Origin: Deltaproteobacteria bacterium
Lineage (GTDB): Bacteria > Acidobacteriota > Thermoanaerobaculia > Multivoradales > JAHZIX01
Assembly: GCA_022601195.1 (NCBI GenBank)
Contig: JAHZIX010000048.1
Location: 184,727 to 248,726 of the forward strand
Length of the DNA stretch: 64,000 nucleotides
Direction: 5' to 3'
Part shown: in pieces, positions 17,770 through 25,515 of the stretch
How the letters are laid out: each line of letters opens with the position of its first letter
How positions within the stretch are numbered: the stretch's first letter is position 1
Program-made: the position numbers and the translations under genes
The notes under the pieces: generated by a model
The model's database searches: none
Told to the model about the DNA's origin: nothing
The model's input: the letters and a program-made list of their open reading frames with translations, nothing else

Positions 17770-19260
17770 TTAGGGTGCTACCGTTTTGAAAGGAGCAATA
17801 TCGAAGGTGCCGTCGGCAAAGGAGCTCACCTGGGCGTGGATGTCCACCCCCGGGCCGAATCGCGTTGGGTAGGCCCCCGGCACTGAGCAGTCCGATTTGA
17901 AACCGATTCCAACTCCGATGATCCGCAAGCCCTCCTCATCGGTAGCTGCATCGGGAAAGGGATTGGGAATCACTCGTGATTGGCGAGCCGTCCCAGCAGC
18001 GTCGGTCACAATGACGTTGGGTAGAACAGCTGTATCCGGTAAGCGCCGGATCGGATTAGGGTGAAAAAAGCCGCTGCGGACCGTAGACATCACATAGATC
18101 GAATTGGGCAGCAAATTGCGCCCCTGGAGGTCGAAACGTGCCGCGGTGTAAGCCCCTCCAGCCCCCCCCGGTCCTCTCTTGTAGTTGACCAAGGTGATCT
18201 CCAACCAGACCTCGGCCTTGAGCCACTCCCCTAACGTAATCGGCTCTTGGCGGCGAAAGTTGAGCACGCTCTCCCCAAGGCAACCATCGGGCTGGCAGTC
18301 CTGACCGTTGCGGAGCCGCGGTTCGTAGGATTCAGCGGTATCTACATCCAAAGCCCTGCCATCTCCTTGGAATCCAAAGATAGGAACCTGGTGGAGCGGG
18401 TAACTGGGCCGCGTGTAAGAAAGGCGTTGGGACGAAGCCGGGAAAAGTTCCCTGGATACATAGCCCGCTTGATTGAAGCTGTTGAGGTTGTAGCGGCTGC
18501 CATCCGCCCGGGGCATTCTCGCTCCACCTCCACCCCAATTCCCCTCCTGGGGTCCCCAGGAAAGAGTGTGGAGGACCAAGTCGAGATCCGGGCTCCCGGG
18601 TCGCAGATCGAGATCGCGGATAACTTGGTGGGGAGCTCCGAAGAGATTGGTGAAATCTTCCTTGCCCTGAGCGTCGAGGGGTGGAACCGTATCCTTGGAA
18701 ACCAGAGCCGCTCCCGGCACCGGTGCGATCTTGCCCGGCGCGACCTCCCGCAGGATCAGACCGATTGCGATGAAGTTACCGTCCCTGTCCACTTGCGCAG
18801 CCGGCGGCCAGGGCGGGCCCTGAGTGGTATTGGGAAGCCGGACCCGCACTTTGACTGGCGAAACCGTATCGATCTCCGCGGTCGAGTAGTTGAGACCGCC
18901 AAAGGCAACGTCGGTGGGTGGTTCGAAAGAACCTTGGCCCACCGGCGAGACCGAGGTCTCAGAGGCAGAGGAGACGGACCCGGAAAGGTGCGCCGATGGA
19001 GCTGGTCCCGAAGAAAAACTCTGCCCAGCCGAACCCCAAAGCAACTTTTCCACATTGTTCTGGAATCGGTCTCCAGCCTTGTAAAGGGCTCCCATTCCCT
19101 CTCCCAAATACCTGGCGGCGACCTGGTTCACCGCCTCGAGGGATTGAGAGGTCGTCGGTTCCCCCACCGTTGAAGATTGAAGAAACCGGCTCGCGCTACG
19201 CGCTCCATAGAGCGGTAGAGCCCAAGAGAACCTGAGCAAGGATTTCGCCAAGTCGCGCAT
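17770..19260 (-). CDS. Cluster protein with shared N-terminal module, tandem paralogue of 16438-17742
   Basis: 496 residues; GGAG lies 10 nt before the ATG. Module residues 1-77: M-R-D-L-A-K-S, R-F-S-W-A-L, L-Y-G-A-R, and K-A-G-D-R-F-Q. A 60-residue Ser/Gly/Pro linker follows, then the same body as the neighbouring protein (S-K-D-T-V-P-P-L, R-D-L-D-L-R-P-G, N-L-N-S, L-P-N-V-I-V-T-D-A). It carries a C-terminal extension, D-C-S-V-P-G-A-Y onward, where the paralogue has Y-F-S-S-Y-Q-N-H. The gap between the two genes is 27 bp, so they are a tandem duplication. Function unknown. Confidence 0.65.
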   Translation of the reverse strand: MRDLAKSLLRFSWALPLYGARSASRFLQSSTVGEPTTSQSLEAVNQVAARYLGEGMGALYKAGDRFQNNVEKLLWGSAGQSFSSGPAPSAHLSGSVSSASETSVSPVGQGSFEPPTDVAFGGLNYSTAEIDTVSPVKVRVRLPNTTQGPPWPPAAQVDRDGNFIAIGLILREVAPGKIAPVPGAALVSKDTVPPLDAQGKEDFTNLFGAPHQVIRDLDLRPGSPDLDLVLHTLSWGPQEGNWGGGGARMPRADGSRYNLNSFNQAGYVSRELFPASSQRLSYTRPSYPLHQVPIFGFQGDGRALDVDTAESYEPRLRNGQDCQPDGCLGESVLNFRRQEPITLGEWLKAEVWLEITLVNYKRGPGGAGGAYTAARFDLQGRNLLPNSIYVMSTVRSGFFHPNPIRRLPDTAVLPNVIVTDAAGTARQSRVIPNPFPDAATDEEGLRIIGVGIGFKSDCSVPGAYPTRFGPGVDIHAQVSSFADGTFDIAPFKTVAP

Positions 19261-19284
19261 TCTGCTATCTCCTCAGCCTTCGTT

Positions 19285-20568
19285 TCAACCGCCACCCAAA
19301 GCAGCCTGGTATCGGCCGTCCGGATCGACGAGACACAATGTGTAATAGGTCGAGGTCGCGTGGGGAGCTACACCGACGATGGAATTGTCGGTCATGTAAC
19401 CCTGGGCCCCAGCGAGCACACCGGTACCCTTCGTCACGGCCTGAAAGGCTCCGAAACGAAGTGCTTGCTGACCTGGAGCGCCGGGGAACTGCACATGAAA
19501 CGTCCGCCCTTCGCCACCTTCGGCGGTAAACCCACCTACCGGGCTTCCGCTGCCATCCGTAAAGGTGAACTCGTTGCGACTGCCAAACGGGATCGGTGCC
19601 AGAGGAGTCCCCGGAGGAGCCGTCGGATCGAGCAGATTCAGGAAAACTAGAGAGTTCATATGGCCGATCACCTGGCCGATCTTCGTGCTGCTAAGAAGTC
19701 CACCATCTCGCCCATGGGTGGTGAACCTCACATCAACGGCCCTCAATTCCTGCTCCAGACTAAAACCTTCCATCACACCATCGGGCTTGAAGACGTACCG
19801 AGTTTTCGAGTTTCTACTCTTTTTCTGACCTCGAAAGTTGATGTACGTCATTCCCGGCTGGGGATCCTGAATATTGGTCATTGCTGGCACGCTGTCGGCA
19901 AGGAGATCCCCCTTGGGATCTACCACTCGGATCACGAGATTGCCGCTAAACCCCTTTTCAGGATCGAGAAAGCCGAAGTAGGTGTAGGTCCCTTGCTTTC
20001 CCGAGAAACCTCCGAATCCTTCCGTAATGGTTCCGACAGCTCCCGCCAGGAGCCGCGTCTGCCCACCAGTAGAAATAGGAAAGGTCTTCCCTGACCCAAA
20101 GCCGTGAAAACCGTCCTTGCCTTCTCCAAAGCGGATCACGCCGCCATACATGGCAAAGCGTTGGGAGCGCGATGAATCGAACACCGTCTCCGGCGGCAGC
20201 CTGTCTGGAGACGCCTGAAACGAGTCAGGAATCATCAACCAACGATGGTGGGAACTAGCGACCTTTTGCCCGACCTGCCGCCGAGCCGAGAGTCCCTTCT
20301 CTCGACTGGGTTGATCGACGGCGACCCGTAGACCGTGCAAACTCTCCTGGACGTCGATGCCAGTGATTCCCCCACCACTGCGAATTCCACCGCCTCCGCT
20401 CCGGGAGGGAACGGAAATTGTGTTGAGGATCGCCGCCTGATCCAAGAAATGTAAGACGACGTCGAACGGGTAGGTTTCTGCGTTGATATCCGGCAATTGG
20501 GGCATCTGGGCCGAGTTTCCCGACGCCGAACCGCTTGCTGGTGTTAGAGAATCGCTTTCGTTCACCAT
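19285..20568 (-). CDS. Hypothetical beta-rich cluster protein without the shared module
   Basis: 427 residues from the ATG at 20568, preferred over a GTG at 20577 because GGGAGG sits 8 nt upstream. The protein seems to have two related halves: G-F-H-G-F-G-S-G-K-T-F-P with G-F-G-G-F-S-G-K-Q-G-T-Y-T-Y-F-G near 150-215, and R-T-F-H-V-Q-F-P with G-V-L-A-G-A-Q-G-Y-M-T-D near 360-410. The hydrophobic alternation and the G-x-G-x-x-G-x-x-G turns suggest a beta-barrel such as the allene-oxide-cyclase/dirigent fold, but I cannot confirm it. Neither cysteines nor a signal peptide stand out. Its position between the tagged proteins implies a shared process. Confidence 0.58.
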   Translation of the reverse strand: MVNESDSLTPASGSASGNSAQMPQLPDINAETYPFDVVLHFLDQAAILNTISVPSRSGGGGIRSGGGITGIDVQESLHGLRVAVDQPSREKGLSARRQVGQKVASSHHRWLMIPDSFQASPDRLPPETVFDSSRSQRFAMYGGVIRFGEGKDGFHGFGSGKTFPISTGGQTRLLAGAVGTITEGFGGFSGKQGTYTYFGFLDPEKGFSGNLVIRVVDPKGDLLADSVPAMTNIQDPQPGMTYINFRGQKKSRNSKTRYVFKPDGVMEGFSLEQELRAVDVRFTTHGRDGGLLSSTKIGQVIGHMNSLVFLNLLDPTAPPGTPLAPIPFGSRNEFTFTDGSGSPVGGFTAEGGEGRTFHVQFPGAPGQQALRFGAFQAVTKGTGVLAGAQGYMTDNSIVGVAPHATSTYYTLCLVDPDGRYQAALGGG

Positions 20569-20600
20569 GCTGGCCACCTCCCATTACCTCAATGGTTGAT

Positions 20601-20942
20601 TTACTTCTTGCCGCCGGCTTTCTTTTTTTCTTTGCGAATCGCTCGTTCGATACCATCCAGAGCCCGGAGCTGCTTCTCTTCGTACTTCAGATCCTGCTCA
20701 GCCCAACGATCCTCCACGTTGTAAGACACCCGGAGGTATTGCAGCTCCTTGTCCTTGAATCGCTTTCGCCCAGATTCTTCCAAGTACTCAGCGATCATCC
20801 AGGAAGCGAATCCCTCTCCATCCATGTTGTCGGTTACAACTCTACGGGCGGAGCTGAGTACGTGCTCTCTGTCACGCTGAATCGAAACAATCGAGTAGCT
20901 CACCAGCTTCACCATGTCGTCGCTGAGGTTCTTGTCTGCCAT
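20601..20942 (-). CDS. Small cluster protein, stand-alone copy of the domain found in 13633-14670
   Basis: 113 residues from the ATG at 20942; AAAGGAG lies 6 nt upstream, whereas it would abut an ATG at 20948. The sequence is helical and highly charged, ending in a lysine-rich tail (K-E-K-K-K-A-G-G-K-K). It aligns along almost its whole length with the middle of the winged-helix protein: V-K-L-V-x-Y-S-[IL]-V-S-I-Q-R, W-x-I-A-E-Y, L-Q/K-Y-L-R-V-x-Y-x-V and D-R-W/E-R-W. Function unknown. Being both free and fused, it may be an interaction domain or a small regulator. Confidence 0.65.
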   Translation of the reverse strand: MADKNLSDDMVKLVSYSIVSIQRDREHVLSSARRVVTDNMDGEGFASWMIAEYLEESGRKRFKDKELQYLRVSYNVEDRWAEQDLKYEEKQLRALDGIERAIRKEKKKAGGKK

Positions 20943-21043
20943 TGTCATCTCCTTTGGTTACTTTTTCGTTTGAACTAGTCGTCCTATTTCCGTTCTAATA
21001 ACTCCAGAAAAGCTTCATTATCAAGAGGTCTTCTGGGTCTGAT

Positions 21044-21481
21044 TCATTCCACCGGCCCCCAGCCTTGAACCGAGCTTTCGGTGGTTGCTGGCGGAGTCGT
21101 TGGGGCAGCCGATGCTCCAGCGGCCTGTGCTGTTGGCTGGGAAGTTGCGGTCACGATCCTCGGTGTCGCCTGCGGGCCTCTCGGGGAAACCGGAGCCGCC
21201 AAGCAGCTGCAGGAAGAAACAGCCTTGGTCCAGGCCAAGGGATTGAGAGCCCCCAAAGCTGAGTCGACGAATCCGCGCTGCAGCCGATCACCGGCTTCGA
21301 ATACACCCTCTAACCCTCCAAGCTGCTGCCGGAGCTCGGAGGTCACGGCATCGAAGGCTTCATCCGGCCTAGCTGTGGGGCGCTGCCCTTCCTTGGGCAC
21401 CAATACATTCGCCATTTGCTGCATACCAAACAGCGGCATCAGCCAAGAGAAACGGACAACCGACTTGGTTAGCTCATACAT
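21044..21481 (-). CDS. Stand-alone shared module with Ala/Pro/Thr-rich tail
   Basis: 145 residues; GGGAGG lies 4 nt before the ATG. Residues 1-80 are a full shared module (M-Y-E-L-T-K-S, R-F-S-W, L-F-G-M-Q-Q-M-A-N, then F-E-A-G-D-R-L-Q-R-G). The rest is a low-complexity tail with a C-S-C pair near residue 91. The module can be read as a first amphipathic, weakly hydrophobic helix, a proline/glycine turn and two longer amphipathic helices, a layout like phasins or other lipid-surface proteins (inference). It may be a coat or scaffold subunit rather than an enzyme. A 101-bp gap to the next cistron is the only sizable break here. Confidence 0.65.
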   Translation of the reverse strand: MYELTKSVVRFSWLMPLFGMQQMANVLVPKEGQRPTARPDEAFDAVTSELRQQLGGLEGVFEAGDRLQRGFVDSALGALNPLAWTKAVSSCSCLAAPVSPRGPQATPRIVTATSQPTAQAAGASAAPTTPPATTESSVQGWGPVE

Positions 21482-21510
21482 AAAACCTCCCTGGGATTCA
21501 GCCGTTCCCG

Positions 21511-21792
21511 CTAGAAATCCGAAATCGAGTCTCGCCTTTGATCGCCCGACTCCTTGAGCAACCCGAACACCCGGTCCAAAACTTGGCGTTGGAGCCGGTC
21601 ACCCTGGTCGTAGAGGTCTCGAAGGCGAGGGGTCATTTGGTTCTGGGCCACCTCTGACAAGGCGTCAAAGGTTTCAGCGATGGGCTCTAGCGGGGGGCGC
21701 CCGCCGGAGGACACTAGATTGGCCATTTGGTTCATGCCCAATAGCGGCATCGCTAGGGAAATTCGCATCATGGATCGGGTGAGCTCTCGCAT
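21511..21792 (-). CDS. Minimal shared-module protein
   Basis: 93 residues from the ATG at 21792, which has AAGGAGAG 10 nt upstream; the frame is open far upstream but only as a shadow of the 21819-23516 gene. It consists of the shared module and nothing else: M-R-E-L-T-R-S, R-I-S-L-A-M-P-L-L-G-M-N-Q-M-A-N-L, then F-D-A-L-S-E-V and D-Q-G-D-R-L-Q-R. It is the closest relative of 21044-21481, 29 bp downstream, over the module. This is the best sequence for defining the domain boundaries. Confidence 0.68.
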   Translation of the reverse strand: MRELTRSMMRISLAMPLLGMNQMANLVSSGGRPPLEPIAETFDALSEVAQNQMTPRLRDLYDQGDRLQRQVLDRVFGLLKESGDQRRDSISDF

Positions 21793-21818
21793 AACAATTT
21801 TCTCTCCTTCTGGATCCG

Positions 21819-23516
21819 TCATCTCCGAGTGATCGTTCGTATCAACAAGGCACCGAGTCCCAAAAAAGCCACAGCTGAGCCAGGCTCTACCCATGACTCC
21901 GGCACCCCTAGTTCTGGCAATTGACCGGCGAGCAGAGCCACCGCGGTCATCAGAAGCCCTAGACAAACGGCGGTAGTCAGCGCCCCCCGCCGCCGCTCTG
22001 CACTGGCATCTTCGGCAACCCGTAGGCGAAGCCGGAGGTCCCCTCCACCCTCGCCAGTAGCCACTTCGAGCAGGCGATCGAGCTTCTGGGGCATCTCCAT
22101 GAGGCTCGCCAAGTTGGCTTCCAGAGCAGGGCCGAGCTGCCCGGGCTCGGCCAACTGACGCATGCGGCGGAAGCTCGCCAGCCAACGTAGATCTTCCAGA
22201 GCCGCCCTCAGAGAGTCGCTCGGAACTTGGAGGTGGCGAACCTCGAGAGCCATCTGAAACAGTCCTCTCCACAGGTTCTCCAGAGAAGCCGAGGGTTCGA
22301 AACCCAGCTCCCGCACCAGCTTCCACTGCAATACGAGGTATTCAGCAAGGGTGTCCCGGCGGTCGGTCCAACCGCCATCCCGGAACGGCACCAACTGACG
22401 CAGCCGAAGCCGCAAATCTCGCTCATCGGCACCGCGGCGCACGGCCCGCAGTTCCCCGGCGATGGCCCTGTAGGCTTCCTCCGGACGATGGCCCGCAAGG
22501 TGACGGAGGTAGGTCCAAAGCTGCGGTAGCAGAACCGCTCCCAGCCTCTCGAAACGCCCACCGACGATAGCCAGGCGGCCATCCCGAAGCTCCACCCAAT
22601 CGGCGTCCAGAGGAATGTGACCGGCGATGAGGGCTTGTTCGAGCCAGGCGAGATGAAGACGACGGGCCAGCTCTTGGCGATGCGCCAAACCAGCAGCGAA
22701 ACCAACATCGCCCCCTCCCCACAGCCCCGGGAAGCTCTCTCCAGGGAGATTTTCCCGCACCGAAAGTCGTTCGGTGGAGAGGGCCGGATAGACCTGAGGG
22801 ACGACGAGCAGGTCACTATCGACCAGGTCCTCGGCAAAATGGAGCAACTGAGTCTCTTCGTTCCTCAGATCGAGCCGAGGGATCAGAGCTTCCAGGAAAA
22901 CTCTCAGGAGTTGTTCCCAATCCTCCCCTTCCCGAGACGGCTCCAAGATCTCCTTGAAAGCGGGCCGCAGGTGAACGAGATCCGCCAAGTCGGTGGCTTC
23001 GATATCACCGAGCCCCGGTCGGCGGAGACGCACGACGACTTCGCGAGGGCTCTGGGACAGCCCGCGTCGGGCCTCCACTTCCCCTTCGACTTCCATCTGG
23101 AGCCGAGCCCGAAATTCCTCATAGAGCCATCCCTGGGTAATAGGGGAAGGATCGAATTCAGCAAAAACGTCCCCGACAGGTCGCCCTAACTCGGCGGCGA
23201 GTCGAATTTGCGGATCCCCCCTTGGAGGCAAAGTCTTGGCCAATGAATCCAGCCCAAGCTCCTCGAGGACAAATACGTCATCGAGCGAGAGTAAATCCGG
23301 CCTGGTAGACAAATAGCGAGCAAAAAGGACGAATCCAGGCCCGAGCCCTTGTACCGCTTCGCCAAAACGTGCCCCCCAAGGCCTCGAGTCCACCGCGGGC
23401 GTGGAGGCTATCGCCTTGGCCAGCCTTGGGCCGCCAACCAGGTCGAATTCCGCCAGCCGAGCCTCGATGGTGCGTTTCCGCAACCGCTCTGCCCCTTGGG
23501 ACCAGGGTCGATTCAT
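21819..23516 (-). CDS. UbiB/ABC1-family pseudokinase with C-terminal membrane helices
   Basis: 565 residues. The ATG at 23516 overlaps the upstream TGA (ATGA). The general architecture is that of the ABC1/ADCK/UbiB family, ending in two hydrophobic helices (about 515-560). Lining it up with the intact UbiB at 25512-27167, the K-L-G-Q motif is replaced by L-F-A-R near 64-67, the A-V-K-V-Q-R-P strand by V-V-R-L-R-R-P, and the catalytic H-A-D-L-H-P-A-N and D-F-G motifs by H-I-P-L-D-A-D and V-G-G-R-F. All ATP- and metal-binding residues are therefore lost. It probably acts as a non-catalytic partner of the active UbiB in the same operon (inference). Confidence 0.7.
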   Translation of the reverse strand: MNRPWSQGAERLRKRTIEARLAEFDLVGGPRLAKAIASTPAVDSRPWGARFGEAVQGLGPGFVLFARYLSTRPDLLSLDDVFVLEELGLDSLAKTLPPRGDPQIRLAAELGRPVGDVFAEFDPSPITQGWLYEEFRARLQMEVEGEVEARRGLSQSPREVVVRLRRPGLGDIEATDLADLVHLRPAFKEILEPSREGEDWEQLLRVFLEALIPRLDLRNEETQLLHFAEDLVDSDLLVVPQVYPALSTERLSVRENLPGESFPGLWGGGDVGFAAGLAHRQELARRLHLAWLEQALIAGHIPLDADWVELRDGRLAIVGGRFERLGAVLLPQLWTYLRHLAGHRPEEAYRAIAGELRAVRRGADERDLRLRLRQLVPFRDGGWTDRRDTLAEYLVLQWKLVRELGFEPSASLENLWRGLFQMALEVRHLQVPSDSLRAALEDLRWLASFRRMRQLAEPGQLGPALEANLASLMEMPQKLDRLLEVATGEGGGDLRLRLRVAEDASAERRRGALTTAVCLGLLMTAVALLAGQLPELGVPESWVEPGSAVAFLGLGALLIRTITRR

Positions 23517-25135
23517 AACGCTCTCTCGCTGCCTGGTCCTGCGCCCGGGTCGGTACCTGGTGCAGCGTCTGGCTCGGCAACCAAGAGACTGTCCATAGGC
23601 GGAGCCACTTGAGCCTCCGGGACGTAGAACACGGTATTTTCAGAATCGGTGTTTTCAGAATCAAGGTTCCCAGAGTCAGGGCTCCCAGAGTCAGGGCTCC
23701 CAAAATCAAGGCCCCGATATTGGGTGCCCCGAGGTTCAGATGGGAGGGCTCTTGCGGAGAGGTTGCGCAACACGGCTCCGCCTTCAGACCTGCCATGGAC
23801 CAAGGCAGCCTCCAGAGGCTCGTTCACCAGCTGCCGCCACCGCTGGGCCAACTCGACCTCACTGGCAGCCGGCCGATATTCCAGAAAAGTCGCCAGGTCG
23901 GGATCCTCCGGGGTGGTGCGGTGGCGCAACAGAACCGACGAGGTGATCCCTTCCACAAAGGCCGAATCCATCTCCTGAGGAAAGAGACGGAGGAAACGCT
24001 CGAGGACCTCCGGTTGGCCCAAGTTCACCATGGTGGCAGCGTAGGCAACTCCGGCACGGCCATTCCTCGAGGCGAGGACTGGGTCCAGGCTTGCGAGGAC
24101 CTCCTGATCGAGGCGTCGCAAGGCTGCTTCGATGGTGCCATGCCCCGGCAGGAGATGAAGAGGCAAAAAGTAGATGGCGCGCCCGACGCCGTGCCAGAAA
24201 TAGTCTCGCAGCGGGGGCTCGTCTACCGAGTCGCCAACTTCTCGGGAACGGTCTCCCAGAGCTCGGTCCACCGGATAGACCCATTCCGGAAGGAAGCAGC
24301 GCAGTACCAAGCCCAGGGCCTCCAGAGCCGCATCCTCGTGCTCAGGCACGGAATTGCTCCGGCAGAGCTCCACAAATCGCTCCACCGCCGGCCCTGCGCT
24401 CTCTTCGTTCCGCGGATGGAGCTCCCCGAAAACATGCTCGGCAAGGGCCATGCCCAATCCGAGGTGAGCCATCACCTGGCCTCGTTGCGGCAAGCGCACC
24501 CCCACCAACAGACCCAATGGATTCGGATCCCTAGCCAGCACAGCCTGGGCATGGCCATGGGCTAGCCCCTCGAGCACCCAGAGAGCATGGCGCGGCTCGA
24601 GTTTCAAAGCGCGGTCTACCGCGGCTTCGAAACGCTGCCGGGTTTCCGCCATGGGCCCCAAGGCGACACTAGCCCGACGCACCAGAAGGTAGACCTCTAA
24701 CTTGTGGAAGATCTCCTGCCTCACCAAGGTCCCCTCGGCATCGAGACGCATCACCGTCAGGGAAGCAGCGACCTCGGCGGTGAGGCGGGCCGAAAAGCGG
24801 CGCCAGGAGCTGGCAGAAAGGTCTCGCGGCACGTTGACCAGCCATTCGTTCTGGAAGTCGTCCGCAGCCTGATAGATAGCCTTAGGCAAAGGGTCCATTC
24901 GCCGCCGGGCAGCGAGAGCAAGAGCCTCGAAAGCGGCAGCCGGTTCTCCTGCTGAGTCTCCGGCCGAATCTCCTGAGGTCGAACTTCCCGGTAGCCGAGC
25001 CAAACGCAGTAGCTGTCCAGTGCCCAACAGAGCCCCTGCCCACGACAATTGCAACACCGAACGCCCCAATCGGAACATCGTCCGGGCCGTTGGGGGCGTC
25101 GAAGACGCCATCGTGGTGGTCTCTTCCAGGGTCAT
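23513..25135 (-). CDS. Cluster protein with shared N-terminal module and DUF1702-like body
   Basis: 540 residues from the ATG at 25135, which overlaps the upstream stop (ATGA); the longer open frame shadows the neighbour. After a Thr-rich leader, the shared module starts near residue 20 (M-F-R-L-G-R-S, L-S-W, L-L-G-T-G-Q-L, then Q-A-A-D-D-F-Q). The body matches 14667-15959 in the order of its landmarks: W-V-L-E-G-L-A-H, H-L-G-L-G-M-A-L-A, F-W-H-G-V-G-R-A-I-Y and A-A-T-M-V-N. Near the C-terminus is a five-residue repeat encoded by a 15-bp tandem repeat. The family is not firmly known; a relation to DUF1702 is only suggested by the layout. Confidence 0.66.
   Translation of the reverse strand: MTLEETTTMASSTPPTARTMFRLGRSVLQLSWAGALLGTGQLLRLARLPGSSTSGDSAGDSAGEPAAAFEALALAARRRMDPLPKAIYQAADDFQNEWLVNVPRDLSASSWRRFSARLTAEVAASLTVMRLDAEGTLVRQEIFHKLEVYLLVRRASVALGPMAETRQRFEAAVDRALKLEPRHALWVLEGLAHGHAQAVLARDPNPLGLLVGVRLPQRGQVMAHLGLGMALAEHVFGELHPRNEESAGPAVERFVELCRSNSVPEHEDAALEALGLVLRCFLPEWVYPVDRALGDRSREVGDSVDEPPLRDYFWHGVGRAIYFLPLHLLPGHGTIEAALRRLDQEVLASLDPVLASRNGRAGVAYAATMVNLGQPEVLERFLRLFPQEMDSAFVEGITSSVLLRHRTTPEDPDLATFLEYRPAASEVELAQRWRQLVNEPLEAALVHGRSEGGAVLRNLSARALPSEPRGTQYRGLDFGSPDSGSPDSGNLDSENTDSENTVFYVPEAQVAPPMDSLLVAEPDAAPGTDPGAGPGSERAL
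23637..23711 (-). repeat. 15-bp tandem repeat in the DUF1702-like gene
   Basis: Five consecutive 15-bp units starting at 23637, 23652, 23667, 23682 and 23697, with plus-strand core C-A-G-A-[AG]-T-C-[AG]. On the minus strand they encode five-residue repeats such as S-P-D-S-G and N-L-D-S-E. The third and fourth units differ only in their first base; the others have drifted. The layout resembles pentapeptide-repeat solenoid coils, but five copies are too few to assert that fold. Confidence 0.85.
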
Positions 25136-25515
25136 CTCTTGTCGCCTCTCCCGCCGACGAATAGATCCCAAGAGCGACCGAGAACTCCCCAAGCTTCTTC
25201 GATGGCTTTTCGAGGCTCCCGCCCCTTTCCTGCACCGAGGCCCGAAACGAGGTCAGCAGCCGAATCGATCAGGCCACTCTGCAAGTGATCGCCCGCCCGG
25301 CGAAGGTTCTCGAGGGGGCCTTCCAGAGGCTGCTTGGCAATTTCAGAAAGAGCATCGAGGCTCGCCGCCGTTTCCCTTGTAGGACGCCGGGGGTCCAACA
25401 GATGGGTGGTCAGCTGGACTCCCCAAAGGCCGAGAGTCCACGGCAGACGGACCGTAGAACGGGCCAAATTCGCCATCTTGCGCACTCCCTCGTCGGATTG
25501 AGATCGATGGCTCAT
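25132..25515 (-). CDS. Small shared-module protein coupled to UbiB
   Basis: 127 residues. The ATG at 25515 overlaps the UbiB stop codon (ATGA), and its own stop overlaps the next ATG in the same way. The shared module starts near residue 14 (M-A-N-L-A-R-S, R-L-P-W, L-W-G-V-Q, then R-R-A-G-D-H-L-Q-S-G). About 35 further residues are Gly/Arg/Trp-rich. No membrane helix. Its tight coupling to UbiB on one side and the DUF1702-like protein on the other makes it a candidate adaptor. Confidence 0.66.
   Translation of the reverse strand: MSHRSQSDEGVRKMANLARSTVRLPWTLGLWGVQLTTHLLDPRRPTRETAASLDALSEIAKQPLEGPLENLRRAGDHLQSGLIDSAADLVSGLGAGKGREPRKAIEEAWGVLGRSWDLFVGGRGDKR

Noticed and set aside
21511..22326. 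Longer form of the minimal module protein
   Set aside because: The extension overlaps the pseudokinase gene in another frame; the ATG at 21792 has a strong Shine-Dalgarno and starts the shared module.
23278..23796. Overlapping minus-strand frame with pentapeptide-like repeats
   Set aside because: It is an alternative frame of the 15-bp array inside 23513-25135; the repeat period of three codons keeps all frames open.
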